Below, in pieces: positions 33,624 through 43,617 of a stretch of 64,000 nt of DNA (position 1 is the first letter of the stretch; each line of letters opens with the position of its first letter). Under the pieces are notes generated by a model. That model saw only the letters and a program-made list of their open reading frames with translations. It was not told the DNA's origin and did not search any database. The position numbers and the translations under genes were made by a program. Source of the DNA: Croceibacterium aestuarii (GTDB taxonomy: Bacteria > Pseudomonadota > Alphaproteobacteria > Sphingomonadales > Sphingomonadaceae); assembly GCF_030657335.1 (NCBI RefSeq), contig NZ_CP131039.1, positions 1,690,501 to 1,754,500 on the forward strand. Direction: 5' to 3'.

Positions 33624-34442
33624 TCAGCCTGTCAACGCGCGCGCCACGGCGATGAACTCTTCCACGGCGAGCGTTTCGGCTCTTCGCGCCGGGTCGATCC
33701 CGAGCGAATGAAGCGCTTCGACCGCGCCCGGAACGCCTTTGAGACTCTGGCGCAGCATCTTGCGGCGCTGGCCGAACGCGGCCTCGGTCACGCGCTCGAG
33801 CTGGAGGGGTGAAACCCCGTCGGGCATTGCGGCGGGTTCGAGATGGACGACCGCGCTCATCACTTTGGGCGGCGGGGTGAAAGCGCTGCGGTGGACCTTC
33901 ATCGCCAGTTTTGCACGCGAGCGCCACTGCGCCAGTACGGCGAGGCGGCCGTAAGCGCCGCTGCCCGGCGCGGCGACGATGCGCTGGGCGACCTCGAGCT
34001 GGAACATCAGCGTCAGCGAAGTCCACTGCGGGGGCCATTCTCGGCCCGACAGCCAGCGGACGAGCAGCGCGGTGCCGACGTTGTAAGGCAGGTTGGCGAC
34101 CACCGCGAAGGACTCTCCCATCAACGCCCCGTGGTCGAGCGCGAGCGCATCGCCCTCGATCACCTCGAGCTGACCCGGGAAGGCCTCGGCGAGTTCGGCC
34201 AGCGCGGGCAGGCAGCGGCGGTCCATCTCGATGGCGGTGACTCGCGCCCCGGCGCGCAGCAGGGCGCGAGTCAGGCCGCCGGGGCCCGGGCCGACCTCGA
34301 GCACCGCCTTGCCCTCGAGCGAACCGGGGACCGCGGCGATGCGACCGAGCAGTTGCTCGTCGAACAGGAAGTTCTGCCCCAGCGCCTTCGACGCCGACAG
34401 GCCATGGCGCTCAATGACTTCGCGCAGGGGCGGAAGGGTCAC
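33624..34442 (-). CDS. rsmA: 16S rRNA dimethyladenosine transferase (KsgA)
   Basis: Methylates A1518 and A1519 of 16S rRNA late in 30S assembly. 272 residues with SAM motif [15 protein letters not shown] (about 49-63), the IEMD acidic loop, and the catalytic [11 protein letters not shown]-terminal LGQNFLFD is a family hallmark. GTG start overlaps the pdxA stop (GTGA), part of lptD-surA-pdxA-rsmA. Confidence 0.96.
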   Translation of the reverse strand: MTLPPLREVIERHGLSASKALGQNFLFDEQLLGRIAAVPGSLEGKAVLEVGPGPGGLTRALLRAGARVTAIEMDRRCLPALAELAEAFPGQLEVIEGDALALDHGALMGESFAVVANLPYNVGTALLVRWLSGREWPPQWTSLTLMFQLEVAQRIVAAPGSGAYGRLAVLAQWRSRAKLAMKVHRSAFTPPPKVMSAVVHLEPAAMPDGVSPLQLERVTEAAFGQRRKMLRQSLKGVPGAVEALHSLGIDPARRAETLAVEEFIAVARALTG

Positions 34443-35470
34443 TGCGCGATCGTCCGCCGTGCGGCGATCTCGCCGGCCATGCGGATCGCCGCAATCATAG
34501 CGCCGGGGTCGGCGAGGCCCTTGCCGGCGATGTCGAACGCGGTGCCGTGGTCGGGCGAGGTGCGCACGATCGGCAGCCCCAGCGTGACGTTGACCCCCTG
34601 GTCGAAGTCGAGCGCCTTGAGCGGTACCAGCGCCTGATCGTGGTACATCGCAATGGCCACGTCGTAGGTCGCGCGGGCGCGCGGAGCGAAGAGGGTGTCG
34701 GCCGGGTGCGGTCCGGTTGCGTCGATGCCGTCGGCACGAAGTTGCGCGATGGCCGGAGCGATGATCTCGATTTCCTCACGGCCCATGCGGCCCGCTTCCC
34801 CGGCATGCGGATTGAGCCCGGCGATCGCGATGCGCGGCTGGGCGATGCCGTAGTCGGTCCGCATCGCTTCGGCGACAACGCGGCAGCGGCGCACGATGAG
34901 ACCTTGCGTGAGAAGGCCCGGCACATCGGCCAGCGCGCAGTGCACGGTCAGCGGCACGGTTCTGAGGCTCGGGCCGGCAAGCAGCATTACGGCGTCTTCG
35001 GCTGGGACACCGCAGGCATCGGCGACAAACTCGGTCTGCCCGGGAAAGTCGAAGCCGACCTCGGCGAGCGCGGCCTTGGCGATCGGGCCGGTGACGATGC
35101 CGGATGCCGCGCCGCTAACGGCAAAACCCGTCCCCGCCTGTAAGGAATTGAAAGCCAGGCGTGCACCGAGGCTCGACGGGTTGCCCGGCGTGTAGGAAGC
35201 ATCTCCGTCGCCGAGGACCGGAAGAGCTTCGCGGCCTGCCGAGCCGGCTTCGCAAGGATCGAAAATTTCGGCGAAGTCGATTGCCAGACCGCGCGCCCTC
35301 GCGGCAGCGGACAGGACGTCCTTGCCGCCGCACACAAAGAACGGCGGCAGGCCCTCAGCCTCGCGGCGAGCCCATGACTCGCAGATCAGTTCGGGGCCGA
35401 CCCCCGCCGGATCGCCGAGCGATATCGCCAGCGGGGGGAGAGCGGGGTCAGTTATCCTCGACCACCGCAT
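34439..35470 (-). CDS. pdxA: 4-hydroxythreonine-4-phosphate dehydrogenase
   Basis: Oxidises 4-phosphohydroxy-L-threonine in pyridoxal phosphate synthesis. 343 residues: [12 protein letters not shown] near the N-terminus and metal His residues in [18 protein letters not shown] and [12 protein letters not shown]. The ATG at 35470 lies within the end of surA (23-nt overlap); no other usual start codon exists before SLGDPAG. Confidence 0.95.
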   Translation of the reverse strand: MRWSRITDPALPPLAISLGDPAGVGPELICESWARREAEGLPPFFVCGGKDVLSAAARARGLAIDFAEIFDPCEAGSAGREALPVLGDGDASYTPGNPSSLGARLAFNSLQAGTGFAVSGAASGIVTGPIAKAALAEVGFDFPGQTEFVADACGVPAEDAVMLLAGPSLRTVPLTVHCALADVPGLLTQGLIVRRCRVVAEAMRTDYGIAQPRIAIAGLNPHAGEAGRMGREEIEIIAPAIAQLRADGIDATGPHPADTLFAPRARATYDVAIAMYHDQALVPLKALDFDQGVNVTLGLPIVRTSPDHGTAFDIAGKGLADPGAMIAAIRMAGEIAARRTIAQ

Positions 35471-36794
35471 CGCGCCGCAGGTCGCGCAAATAGCGCTGGG
35501 CCCGCTTGCCCACGCGGTCGTCCTCGAGCTGGGCCATCAGCTGGTCGTAGTTCGGACCGGCTTCGGGCGACGGATCGTCGCGGCCGCACAGCATCAGCAC
35601 GCGGACGCCTTCTTCGAGCGAGCCGAAGGGGGGAGTGGTTTCGCCGACGTTGAGCTTGAGCATCGTCTGCTGCAGCGCCTCGGGCAGTGCGCGGACGGGA
35701 ATGTTGTCGTTCGTCACGACCTGCGCGCCCATCGCCTTGCCCGCGGCATCGGCGTCTCCGCAGCCCTTTATCTGGGTCGCGGCCTGGGCAAAGGCGGCGG
35801 CCTTGGCCTTGGCTTCTTCCTCGCTCGTCCCCTTGGGAAACTCGAGCGAAATCTGCTTCAGGCTGAGGACCGCATCGCGTGGGTCGGCCATGCCGACCTG
35901 GCGCTTGTCCTGGAGGTAGAGGATCGAATAGCCGCCCGGAATCTCGATCGGCCCCACGAGCTGGCCGGGCTGCATGTTGCGCGCCACGGTTTCCAGCGTC
36001 GGGTTCTGCAGCTGCTCGAGCTTGATCCAGCCGAGATCGCCGCCCACCGCGGCGGTCGAGGCTTCGGAAAACTGCCGCGCGTAAGCGAGAAAGCTGCCGC
36101 CCTGGCGAAGCTGTTCGACGATCCGCTTGGCGTTCTCGCCCACCGCCTCGTGCGTCTCCGGAGTCGAAGAGAGGTAGATTTCGGACAGCTTGTATTCCGG
36201 CGTGCCCTTGGCGGCCTGCAGGCGCTGGTAGAGCTCGTTGACCTCTTCGGCCGAGACGTTGACGAACGGCCGAACGTTGCGCTGCAGCAGCCGGTCCCAT
36301 GCCAGCTCCCCTTCGATCTGGCGCTTGAGCGAAGCGGGCGAAGAGCCGACCGATTTGAGGTATTCGTCGAGCTTTTCCGGCGTGCGGCCGAAACGCTGCG
36401 CGGCATAGCGCAGGTAGTATTCGTCGACCTCTTGCTTGGTCACCGCCATGTCCTGCGCGGCGGCTTCCTGGATCTCGAGCGTTTCGTCGATCAGGTTGCG
36501 CATGACCTGCTGGCGCAGGCGCTGCATCTCCTCGTCGGAAATCTCCACGCCCTCGTTCGCCGCAACGATCAGCGCCACGCGCTGTTCGACATCGGTCCCG
36601 GTGATGATTTCGCCGTTGACCTTGGCCGAGGCGTGGCGGTTGTCCGGGTCCATCTTGGCGACGGACACGTCATCGGGAATGTCGGTGGCGCTCGACGGCG
36701 CCGCATCCTGGGCCGGCGCGGCCTGCACCCCCAGCAAGGCAAGGGCCGCAAAAGCGCTACCGGTAACCAGAATTCGCCTGACCGAATGAATCAC
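35448..36794 (-). CDS. surA: Periplasmic chaperone/prolyl isomerase SurA
   Basis: Folds outer-membrane proteins such as LptD. 448 residues: signal peptide (about 1-28, cut after APAQ), SurA_N helical region (about 55-170) and one parvulin-like PPIase domain (about 190-300, PEYKLSEIYLSS to GGYSILYLQDKRQV), followed by a C-terminal segment with weak similarity to a second domain. The operon with pdxA and rsmA and the proximity to lptD match the surA locus in other proteobacteria. Confidence 0.9.
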   Translation of the reverse strand: MIHSVRRILVTGSAFAALALLGVQAAPAQDAAPSSATDIPDDVSVAKMDPDNRHASAKVNGEIITGTDVEQRVALIVAANEGVEISDEEMQRLRQQVMRNLIDETLEIQEAAAQDMAVTKQEVDEYYLRYAAQRFGRTPEKLDEYLKSVGSSPASLKRQIEGELAWDRLLQRNVRPFVNVSAEEVNELYQRLQAAKGTPEYKLSEIYLSSTPETHEAVGENAKRIVEQLRQGGSFLAYARQFSEASTAAVGGDLGWIKLEQLQNPTLETVARNMQPGQLVGPIEIPGGYSILYLQDKRQVGMADPRDAVLSLKQISLEFPKGTSEEEAKAKAAAFAQAATQIKGCGDADAAGKAMGAQVVTNDNIPVRALPEALQQTMLKLNVGETTPPFGSLEEGVRVLMLCGRDDPSPEAGPNYDQLMAQLEDDRVGKRAQRYLRDLRRDAVVEDN

Positions 36795-36955
36795 GTATCA
36801 ATCCTCGCAAGGGCGCCGCGCGCGCCATAGAGTTCGGCGGCCGGTTGCCAAAAACCGGCTGAACCGCACCTGAGCGTGAGGCCGATAGCGTGTTTGCTCG
36901 TGGCTGCCAACGTCCGCGGCTTAGGCTGTGCATCGCCAGTGTGGATGCTGCGGGC

Positions 36956-39286
36956 CTAGCGCAATCCGAGGTTCTTGAGCGAGAAGAACACGGCAAACGA
37001 ATTGCCCAGGCGCGCGTCGGCGATCGTCACGTAATCGCGCCGCCAGGTCACGCCGAATTCGAGGCAGTCGTCCGAATAGGCGATGCCCAGGCGGGTGCGC
37101 AGCGGCTCGAAGCCGTCTGAGGTCAGGTTGGGATCCTCGCGGCGGTCGGTCAGGTTGACCACCGCCGAGCCGAACATGGACCAGTAGCGGGCGAAGGCGA
37201 CGCGCGTCGCCGCGCGCAGCTCTTCGCGGTCCTGCAGATCCTCGAAGGTCAGGTCGATATTGCGGTTGAGCCGCAGGTAGCCCAGCTCGACGTATGTGCG
37301 ATCGGTGCCGACGGTCATGTCGACCTCGTTTCGGCGCACCGAAAAGCTGTCCTTGTCGAGCCGGAAACGGTGCGTCAGGCTGATGAAATCGCGGTAGCGC
37401 ACTTCGGTCCGGCCGACGAAATCCGACCACTGTTCGTTGAGTCCCGTACCGTCGGGAAACAGCGTCCGCTTGTCGCTCAGCCGATAGGACTGGCCGATGG
37501 TCGAGCGCACCCGCCAGCCGGGGCGGTCGAGCGACCAGTCGACCCCGTAGGTCATGCGCACCCCGTCCTCGACACGGTCGTATCCGGGAAAGCGGTTGAG
37601 CGCGAACAGGTTGCTGTCCTCGAGATCGATCGCTCGCGCATCCTCGTTGGGAATCGCCAAATTGCGAATCTTGGGGCTGGCGACGAGTTGGATGCGCGGG
37701 GTGAACACCTGGGTTCCGCCGAGCGCCTCGCCCACGAAGGGCCATTTCACGTCGATCGCCCCGATCGCCACGCCGCGCGTCTGCCAGCCCGGAATGCCGC
37801 GATAGAGAGCGGTTCGGGTGAGGTCGTTCTCGTCGGAGTGGTAGACATCGCCGCGCAAGAGAGCGGTGAAGGTCACCTCCTGGCCGAGCGAGGTTACCCG
37901 GCGTAGGTCCCACTTGGCGCTGGCAAAGGCGCGCTGAGTGTCCTGGCCGGAGGTCCGGGCAATGGCGAGGCTGTTGGCCTGCAGCTCGATCTTTCCGCCG
38001 AGCAGCGGATCCTCGAGCCGCCGGCGATAGTCGATGACCGGCAGCGCGATCGGCACCTGCCCCTGGCTCTGGTTGGTCAGCAGGACCTGGGTCGCCCAGC
38101 CGGCGAGCGAAAAATACGAATCGTCGTCGATCCGTTCGAGATTGAAGGTCGAACGCAGGCGATCGTCGCGGCTGATGTCGTAGCGGCGCAGGAAGGTGCG
38201 GTCGGTGGCCACCCGGACCGAACCCGTAAGGTCCCAGTACGGGTCGAGCTGGAAGCGCCCGTTGGCGGCAAGATAGCCGCGGAAATCGGTCTGGGCCTTG
38301 GGCGTTGTCGCGCCGAGCGGAAGGCGCGAGCCAAATGTTCCGTATCCGGTGATCTGATAGGCGCCGGCATCGGTCAGCGCCCGGTACTGGGCCGAGACCA
38401 TCGGCGCGGTCTTGCTGTAAACGCGGGCCGAAAGCTCGAGGTCGCGGTTGTCGGCGAGCCGCAGATAGAAGTTCTCGCCGGCCTCGAGACCGTTCGAGCT
38501 GCTATAGCCAAAGTCGGGCACCATGAAGCCCGATTTGGGTCCGCCATCGGTTCGCAGGCTGAGTGCCACCAGCGGCAGGACGCGCAGGCCGAACACTTCG
38601 AGGAAAGCGCCCTTGAAGCGGATCGTGCTGGTCGCGGCGTCGTAGATCACCCGGTCGGCAGTAATGCGCCAGCTCGGTTTCTTCGGGCACCCATTTTCGC
38701 TCGTCACCGCGCAGCCGGAATAGGCGGCACGGGTCAGAACGACGTTGCCCTGCTCGTCGCGCACGCCCTGCTCGGCGGCCAGCCGCCCGCCCGCGCGCAA
38801 AGCCAGCAACAGGTTCTGCATTGCCCCCGCCTTGAGTTCCTCGGTCAACTCGAGGCGGTCGGTGAAGAGCTGGTTTCCGTCGGCATCGACCAGTCGGACG
38901 TTGCCGCTGGCGACGATTTCGCCGGTCATGCGGTTCCAGGTGACCGCGTCGGCGCGCACCGACTGGTCGCCCGAGCGTAGCAGCACGTTCCCCGACGCGG
39001 TGACGCTTTCGTCGCCGTTGTCGTAGGCCAGCGTGTCGGCTTCGAACGCGATCTGCCGTTCGCCTGCGGCGTTGAACTCAGGCGCAGGAGGCGGGACCGG
39101 GGCAGCTTCCACCGGCCGCGCGGCGAGCGGATCCTGCTGCGCGGCGTTGCCGCCGGCGGTCTCGTCCTGGGCCGCGGCCAGTGCCGGCCAGGTGAGCGCC
39201 AGGACCATTGCAGCGGCTGTTCCCGAACGGACTGCGGGCAAGCGGCGGGGAGGGGCTTGCAGCGAAGACTGCCGGTCGGGGAGCAT
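36956..39286 (-). CDS. lptD: LPS-assembly protein LptD
   Basis: Outer-membrane barrel that inserts lipopolysaccharide into the outer leaflet with LptE. 776 residues: signal peptide to about residue 40, OstA/LptA-like jellyroll (about 70-200, with FEADTLAYDNGDESVTASGNV), and a long C-terminal barrel. Cysteines in GCAVTSENGC and the late DDCLEFG could form the disulfides known to activate LptD, though only one Cys is present at the C-terminal site (two adjacent in E. coli). surA follows 161 nt downstream. Confidence 0.93.
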   Translation of the reverse strand: MLPDRQSSLQAPPRRLPAVRSGTAAAMVLALTWPALAAAQDETAGGNAAQQDPLAARPVEAAPVPPPAPEFNAAGERQIAFEADTLAYDNGDESVTASGNVLLRSGDQSVRADAVTWNRMTGEIVASGNVRLVDADGNQLFTDRLELTEELKAGAMQNLLLALRAGGRLAAEQGVRDEQGNVVLTRAAYSGCAVTSENGCPKKPSWRITADRVIYDAATSTIRFKGAFLEVFGLRVLPLVALSLRTDGGPKSGFMVPDFGYSSSNGLEAGENFYLRLADNRDLELSARVYSKTAPMVSAQYRALTDAGAYQITGYGTFGSRLPLGATTPKAQTDFRGYLAANGRFQLDPYWDLTGSVRVATDRTFLRRYDISRDDRLRSTFNLERIDDDSYFSLAGWATQVLLTNQSQGQVPIALPVIDYRRRLEDPLLGGKIELQANSLAIARTSGQDTQRAFASAKWDLRRVTSLGQEVTFTALLRGDVYHSDENDLTRTALYRGIPGWQTRGVAIGAIDVKWPFVGEALGGTQVFTPRIQLVASPKIRNLAIPNEDARAIDLEDSNLFALNRFPGYDRVEDGVRMTYGVDWSLDRPGWRVRSTIGQSYRLSDKRTLFPDGTGLNEQWSDFVGRTEVRYRDFISLTHRFRLDKDSFSVRRNEVDMTVGTDRTYVELGYLRLNRNIDLTFEDLQDREELRAATRVAFARYWSMFGSAVVNLTDRREDPNLTSDGFEPLRTRLGIAYSDDCLEFGVTWRRDYVTIADARLGNSFAVFFSLKNLGLR

Positions 39287-39383
39287 GGCTTGCCTATCGC
39301 ACCGGCGCTCTCTAACTGCAACGCCATCCATATACCGGGTCGCGCGCTACGGCGTGCCGGGCCCTCGTTTCACCGGAGAGACC

Positions 39384-40847
39384 ATGCAGATCACTTTCGC
39401 CGCATCAGCCGATTCCAGTACGCCGCGGCTCGTCGCCCGGATCGTCGACCAGGAGGCGCTGCCCGCCGACCTGTCGCGCAGCGACAGCGAGGGCGCCGCG
39501 GCAGCGCGCTTCACCGGCAAGACGGGGCAGCTGTTCGAAAGCTTCGCCGAGCGCGACGGACGCGTCGTGCGCCAGGTCCTCGTCGGCGCCGGCAAAGCCG
39601 ATGCCGAAGGACGCCGCGCGGCGCTCGAGAAGGCCGGCGCCGCGCTCGCCTCGCGCTACATGGCGAGCGGCGAAAAGGCGCTCGCCCTCGACGTCTCGGG
39701 GGGCAATCTCGATGCCGCCGAAGTCGCCGCCGTGCTGACCGGCCTGCGCCTGCGCACCTGGCGTTACGACCGTTACCGCACCAAGCTCAAGGACGAGCAG
39801 AAGGTGACCCTTGCCGAAGCGGTCGTGATCGCTGCGCCCGAGGGTACGCCAGCGGCCTGGGAGGTCGAACAGGCCGTGGCGGCCGGGGTCGAGCTGACCC
39901 GCGAGCTGGTCGCCGAGCCGGCCAACGTGATTTACCCCGAAAGCTTCGTCGAACGCGTCAGCGAGCGGCTGGAGGGCACCGGAGCGGAAATCGTCGTGCT
40001 CGACGAAAAGCAGATGCGCGAACTCGGCATGGGGGCGCTGCTCGGCGTCTCGCAGGGCTCGGCGCGCGATGCGCGGCTGCTGTGCATCAAGTGGATGGGC
40101 GGCGAAAGCAGTGCGGCGCCGACCGTGTTCGTCGGGAAGGGCGTGACTTTCGACACCGGCGGCATCTCGCTCAAGCCGCCGGCGGGCATGGAAGACATGA
40201 AGTGGGACATGGGCGGCGCCGGCGCTGTCGCCGGGGCCATGCTCGCGCTCGCCGGCCGCAAGGCCAAGGCCAACGTCATCGGCGTCTGCGGGCTCGTCGA
40301 AAACATGCCTGACGGCAACGCCATGCGCCCGGGCGATATCGTCACCACCATGAGCGGCCAGACCGTCGAGGTCATCAACACCGATGCCGAGGGCCGTCTG
40401 GTGCTATGCGACGCGCTGTGGTGGGCGCAGAAGGAGTTCAAGCCGGCCGCGATCGTCGACCTCGCCACGCTGACGGGTGCGATGGTGGTTGCGCTGGGGC
40501 ACGAGAACGCCGGCATGTTCTCCAACGACGACAAGCTGGCCGACAATCTGATCAAGGCCGGCAAGGAAAGCGGCGACAAGCTGTGGCGCTTCCCCCTCTC
40601 GGCCGAATACGACAAGCTGCTCGACAGCCCGATCGCCGACATGAAGAACGTCGGCCCGCGCTACGCCGGCTCGATCACCGCGGCGCAATACCTGCAGCGC
40701 TTTATCGTCGAGGGAACGGCGTGGGCACACCTCGACATCGCGGGTATGGCCTGGGCCGACAAGGCAGGCGCGACGTGGGGCAAGGGCGCCACCGGCTTCG
40801 GCGTGCGCCTGATCGACCGCTACGTGCGCGACGTGCTGGAAGGCTAG
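39384..40847 (+). CDS. pepA: Leucyl aminopeptidase PepA
   Basis: Dizinc M17 aminopeptidase releasing N-terminal residues. 487 residues. The signature NTDAEGRLVL is intact, as are GVTFDTGGISLKP and MKWDMGGAGAV. An ACCGGAGAGACC site precedes ATG 39384; a much longer upstream frame is not needed. First gene of pepA-holC-ndk, divergent from lptD. Some family members also bind DNA. Confidence 0.95.
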   Translation: MQITFAASADSSTPRLVARIVDQEALPADLSRSDSEGAAAARFTGKTGQLFESFAERDGRVVRQVLVGAGKADAEGRRAALEKAGAALASRYMASGEKALALDVSGGNLDAAEVAAVLTGLRLRTWRYDRYRTKLKDEQKVTLAEAVVIAAPEGTPAAWEVEQAVAAGVELTRELVAEPANVIYPESFVERVSERLEGTGAEIVVLDEKQMRELGMGALLGVSQGSARDARLLCIKWMGGESSAAPTVFVGKGVTFDTGGISLKPPAGMEDMKWDMGGAGAVAGAMLALAGRKAKANVIGVCGLVENMPDGNAMRPGDIVTTMSGQTVEVINTDAEGRLVLCDALWWAQKEFKPAAIVDLATLTGAMVVALGHENAGMFSNDDKLADNLIKAGKESGDKLWRFPLSAEYDKLLDSPIADMKNVGPRYAGSITAAQYLQRFIVEGTAWAHLDIAGMAWADKAGATWGKGATGFGVRLIDRYVRDVLEG

Positions 40848-40891
40848 TTGGCGTTCCCGGCCTCAAGTGGCGGAATGGCGGGGCGAAGATA

Positions 40892-41329
40892 GTGCAGCTC
40901 GATTTCTGGCAGCGATCTTCCGGCTCGATCGAGCGCGTCGTGGCAATGATTGCCGAACGCGCGCGCAAGACCGGGGGCCGGTTGCTCGTCGTCGATGCCG
41001 ATGCCGAGCGGCGCCAAGCGACGAGCCGGGCCTTGTGGGAATACAATCCCGAGGCGTTCCTTGCCAACGGCGAGGCGGGCGAGCCGCATGCGGAGCGCCA
41101 GCCGGTCTTGCTTTCGGCCGAATGCGAGGCGGCGAACGGGGCGCGCCTTGCGGTCATCGCCGACGGGCTGTGGCGCGAGCCGGGGCTGGGTTTCGAACGG
41201 ACCATCTTCCTGTTCGACGACGCCACGCTGGAGCCGGCCCGTGCAGTCTGGCGCAGGCTCGGGGAGCAGGAAGGCGTCGAGCGCCGCTATTTCGCGCAAG
41301 AAGAGGGCAAATGGGTCCAGAAGGCGTAA
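40892..41329 (+). CDS. holC: DNA polymerase III chi subunit
   Basis: Chi links the clamp loader to SSB. 145 residues beginning VQLDFWQRSS (GTG start), matching the family start MxxDFWQ, with LWEYNPEAFLANG and later ERTIFLFDD in chi-like places. 44 nt after pepA, the pepA-holC order common in proteobacteria. The sequence is divergent, as usual for chi, so confidence leans on synteny. Confidence 0.82.
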   Translation: MQLDFWQRSSGSIERVVAMIAERARKTGGRLLVVDADAERRQATSRALWEYNPEAFLANGEAGEPHAERQPVLLSAECEAANGARLAVIADGLWREPGLGFERTIFLFDDATLEPARAVWRRLGEQEGVERRYFAQEEGKWVQKA

Positions 41330-41403
41330 GGCTTGCGCCTCATGCAACCTGAGGCTAGGGGCGCGCGCGAATTCTCCCAACATCCGAACCTGAGGAAATC
41401 TCC

Positions 41404-41826
<423 letters not shown>

Positions 41827-41854
41827 CGAACTCCATTTGATCGAAGGTTTCTTG

Positions 41855-41888
41855 GCGGCCGCCCGGGGTGACCCGGCGGCCGCTTTTG
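41855..41888 (+). terminator. Rho-independent terminator of ndk
   Basis: GC-rich stem built on GCGGCCG and CGGCCGC with an inner CCGGG/CCCGG pairing, closed by a short loop and followed by TTTTGCTT. It ends the pepA-holC-ndk transcript. Confidence 0.8.
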
Positions 41889-41928
41889 CTTGGCATCGCA
41901 GGGTCTGAGGGTTTATCCTTGCGGGACA

Positions 41929-42342
41929 ATGGGTTGGCTGACCAGACTGAAGCGACGGCAAAGCCCGAGAGCTCCGCTCGAGGTCGCGAAGGCGAGCATC
42001 GAGGCGATCAATACGCGCGCCTGGGACGCTCTCGCTGATCTTTTGGCGGACGATTTCCATTTCAAAGACGGCCACAGTCACAGGGTCGACGGCCCCGAAG
42101 CCTATCTGGCCGCAATCCGGAATCTTGTCTCCGAAGTCCCCGATTTCGAATTGAGGATCGATTCATACGACGTCGAGCAGGACGTCGTGATCATGCGCGG
42201 GAGCTCTTATGCCGCTCCGCACAGCTTCCGAACCGCGGCAGTATGGCGGCTCGGTGTCGTCGAAGGGCGGATCACCTACCTTCACAACTTCCGCGCCAAC
42301 AGCAACTTGCGGCTCTATCGCTACGCTCGTGGACGGCCCTGA
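41929..42342 (+). CDS. NTF2/SnoaL-like protein, copy 1
   Basis: 137 residues of the NTF2-like fold: helix with VAKASIEAINTRAWDALADL (about 19-38), the DDFHFKDG acidic strand and a C-terminal FRANSNLRLYRY strand. Members range from polyketide cyclases to steroid isomerases; no catalytic set is clear, so function is unknown. ATG 41929 follows GCGGGACA. A second paralogue lies 67 nt downstream. Confidence 0.7.
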   Translation: MGWLTRLKRRQSPRAPLEVAKASIEAINTRAWDALADLLADDFHFKDGHSHRVDGPEAYLAAIRNLVSEVPDFELRIDSYDVEQDVVIMRGSSYAAPHSFRTAAVWRLGVVEGRITYLHNFRANSNLRLYRYARGRP

Positions 42343-42409
42343 ACGCCACCCACGGGGTGCAAAGCTTTTTGTATTATGGAAATGCCGGTCCGTGGGCTAG
42401 CTTCCGGCG

Positions 42410-42841
42410 ATGCCGTTCCGGCAAGCCCTGTACGACGCCCTGTTCGGCAAATCGCCCGGCGAAGTGGCGATGGCTGCAGTCGCTGCCATAAACGAGCGGC
42501 GGTGGGACGATTTCCGCAGCCTCGCAGCCGACGATTTCTACTATGTCGACTCCGAAGAAAACCAGCTCGACGGCATCGGCGCGTTCATCGCTGCGATGAT
42601 GGCGATGTTGCGAGACGCTCCCGACTTCCGGCTCGACGTTCAAGGCTGCGACACGGCCGGCGATACGGTGGTGATGACGGGCCGCACGCTATCGGACAAC
42701 CGGCGCTTTCACACTGTCTCCGCCTGGCGCCTCGAAATTGGGGCGGCTCGCATCAGGTGCTGGCAGAGCTTCCGCGCGAACGACACGGTGCAGTTGATGT
42801 CCTACCTGCCGCAGAACAGCGAGGCGAAGTCGGCGTCCTGA
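42410..42841 (+). CDS. NTF2/SnoaL-like protein, copy 2
   Basis: 143 residues, clearly related to the preceding gene: VAMAAVAAINERRWDDFRSL, ADDFYYVDSEENQLDG, PDFRLDVQGCD, SAWRLE and FRAND line up in order with it. A tandem duplication with strong divergence. Function unknown. Followed 37 nt later by the membrane methyltransferase gene. Confidence 0.7.
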   Translation: MPFRQALYDALFGKSPGEVAMAAVAAINERRWDDFRSLAADDFYYVDSEENQLDGIGAFIAAMMAMLRDAPDFRLDVQGCDTAGDTVVMTGRTLSDNRRFHTVSAWRLEIGAARIRCWQSFRANDTVQLMSYLPQNSEAKSAS

Positions 42842-42878
42842 TCCCGAGTTGTTACCCCTGCCGGTAGGGAGGAATTCC

Positions 42879-43559
42879 ATGCCAAGATCGTCGGCCATGC
42901 TTGTTTCGGCGTCATGCTACGCCGCCTTCCTGGCTGCCTTCCTGTACCTGATCGGCTTCGTCGGAGCGTTCGATCCCCTGCCGACGCATGTGGACAAGGG
43001 CTATTACGCCCCGAGTAGCGTTGCGCTGGTCATCGACGTCGTGCTGATCGTCCTCTTCGGAGTGCAGCATTCGGTGATGGCGCGTCGATCCTTCAAGGCG
43101 CGGTGGGTGCAGGTGGTGCCTGCGCCGCTCGAGCGTTCGGTCTATTGTCTCGCGTCGGCCCTGGCGCTCGCCGTGCTGTTCGCTGCATGGCATCCCGTGA
43201 GCGGACAGCTCTGGTCGATCGGCAACGCGGCCTGGCGCACCGTGATCTGGGCTCTGTTCTTCATCGGTTGGGGTTCCGCGTTCGTCTCGACGCTCTTGAT
43301 GAACCACTTCCAGCTGTTCGGTCTGGAGCAGACCCGGAGCCATTCCCGCGGCGGTGAAGCGAGCATGCCGATCTTCCGGACTCCGCTGTTTTACCGCTGG
43401 GCGCGGCATCCGCTGTACAGCGGATTCCTGCTCGCATTTTGGGCGACGCCCGACATGACCTATAGCCACCTGCTCCTCGCCGGCGGCTTCACGGTCTACA
43501 TCTTCCTGGCGATCGCCCACGAAGAACGCGATCTCGCCGCCCATTTCGGCGAATCGTAA
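42879..43559 (+). CDS. NnrU/MddA-type membrane methyltransferase
   Basis: 226 residues, mostly membrane helices. It carries the pattern LFGVQHSVMARRSFK (about 60-74), APLERSVYCL and RHPLYSGFLLAFW, shared by NnrU-type isoprenylcysteine methyltransferase-like proteins. MddA, which methylates methanethiol to dimethyl sulfide, belongs here, so that role is possible but unproven. A GGGAGGAATTCC ribosome site precedes ATG 42879. Confidence 0.75.
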   Translation: MPRSSAMLVSASCYAAFLAAFLYLIGFVGAFDPLPTHVDKGYYAPSSVALVIDVVLIVLFGVQHSVMARRSFKARWVQVVPAPLERSVYCLASALALAVLFAAWHPVSGQLWSIGNAAWRTVIWALFFIGWGSAFVSTLLMNHFQLFGLEQTRSHSRGGEASMPIFRTPLFYRWARHPLYSGFLLAFWATPDMTYSHLLLAGGFTVYIFLAIAHEERDLAAHFGES

Positions 43560-43617
43560 CTCAGCTGCCGGCGCAGGGTCGGGTCGGCGTTTCCGGGCCT
43601 GGGCAAGCGGCGTTGAC

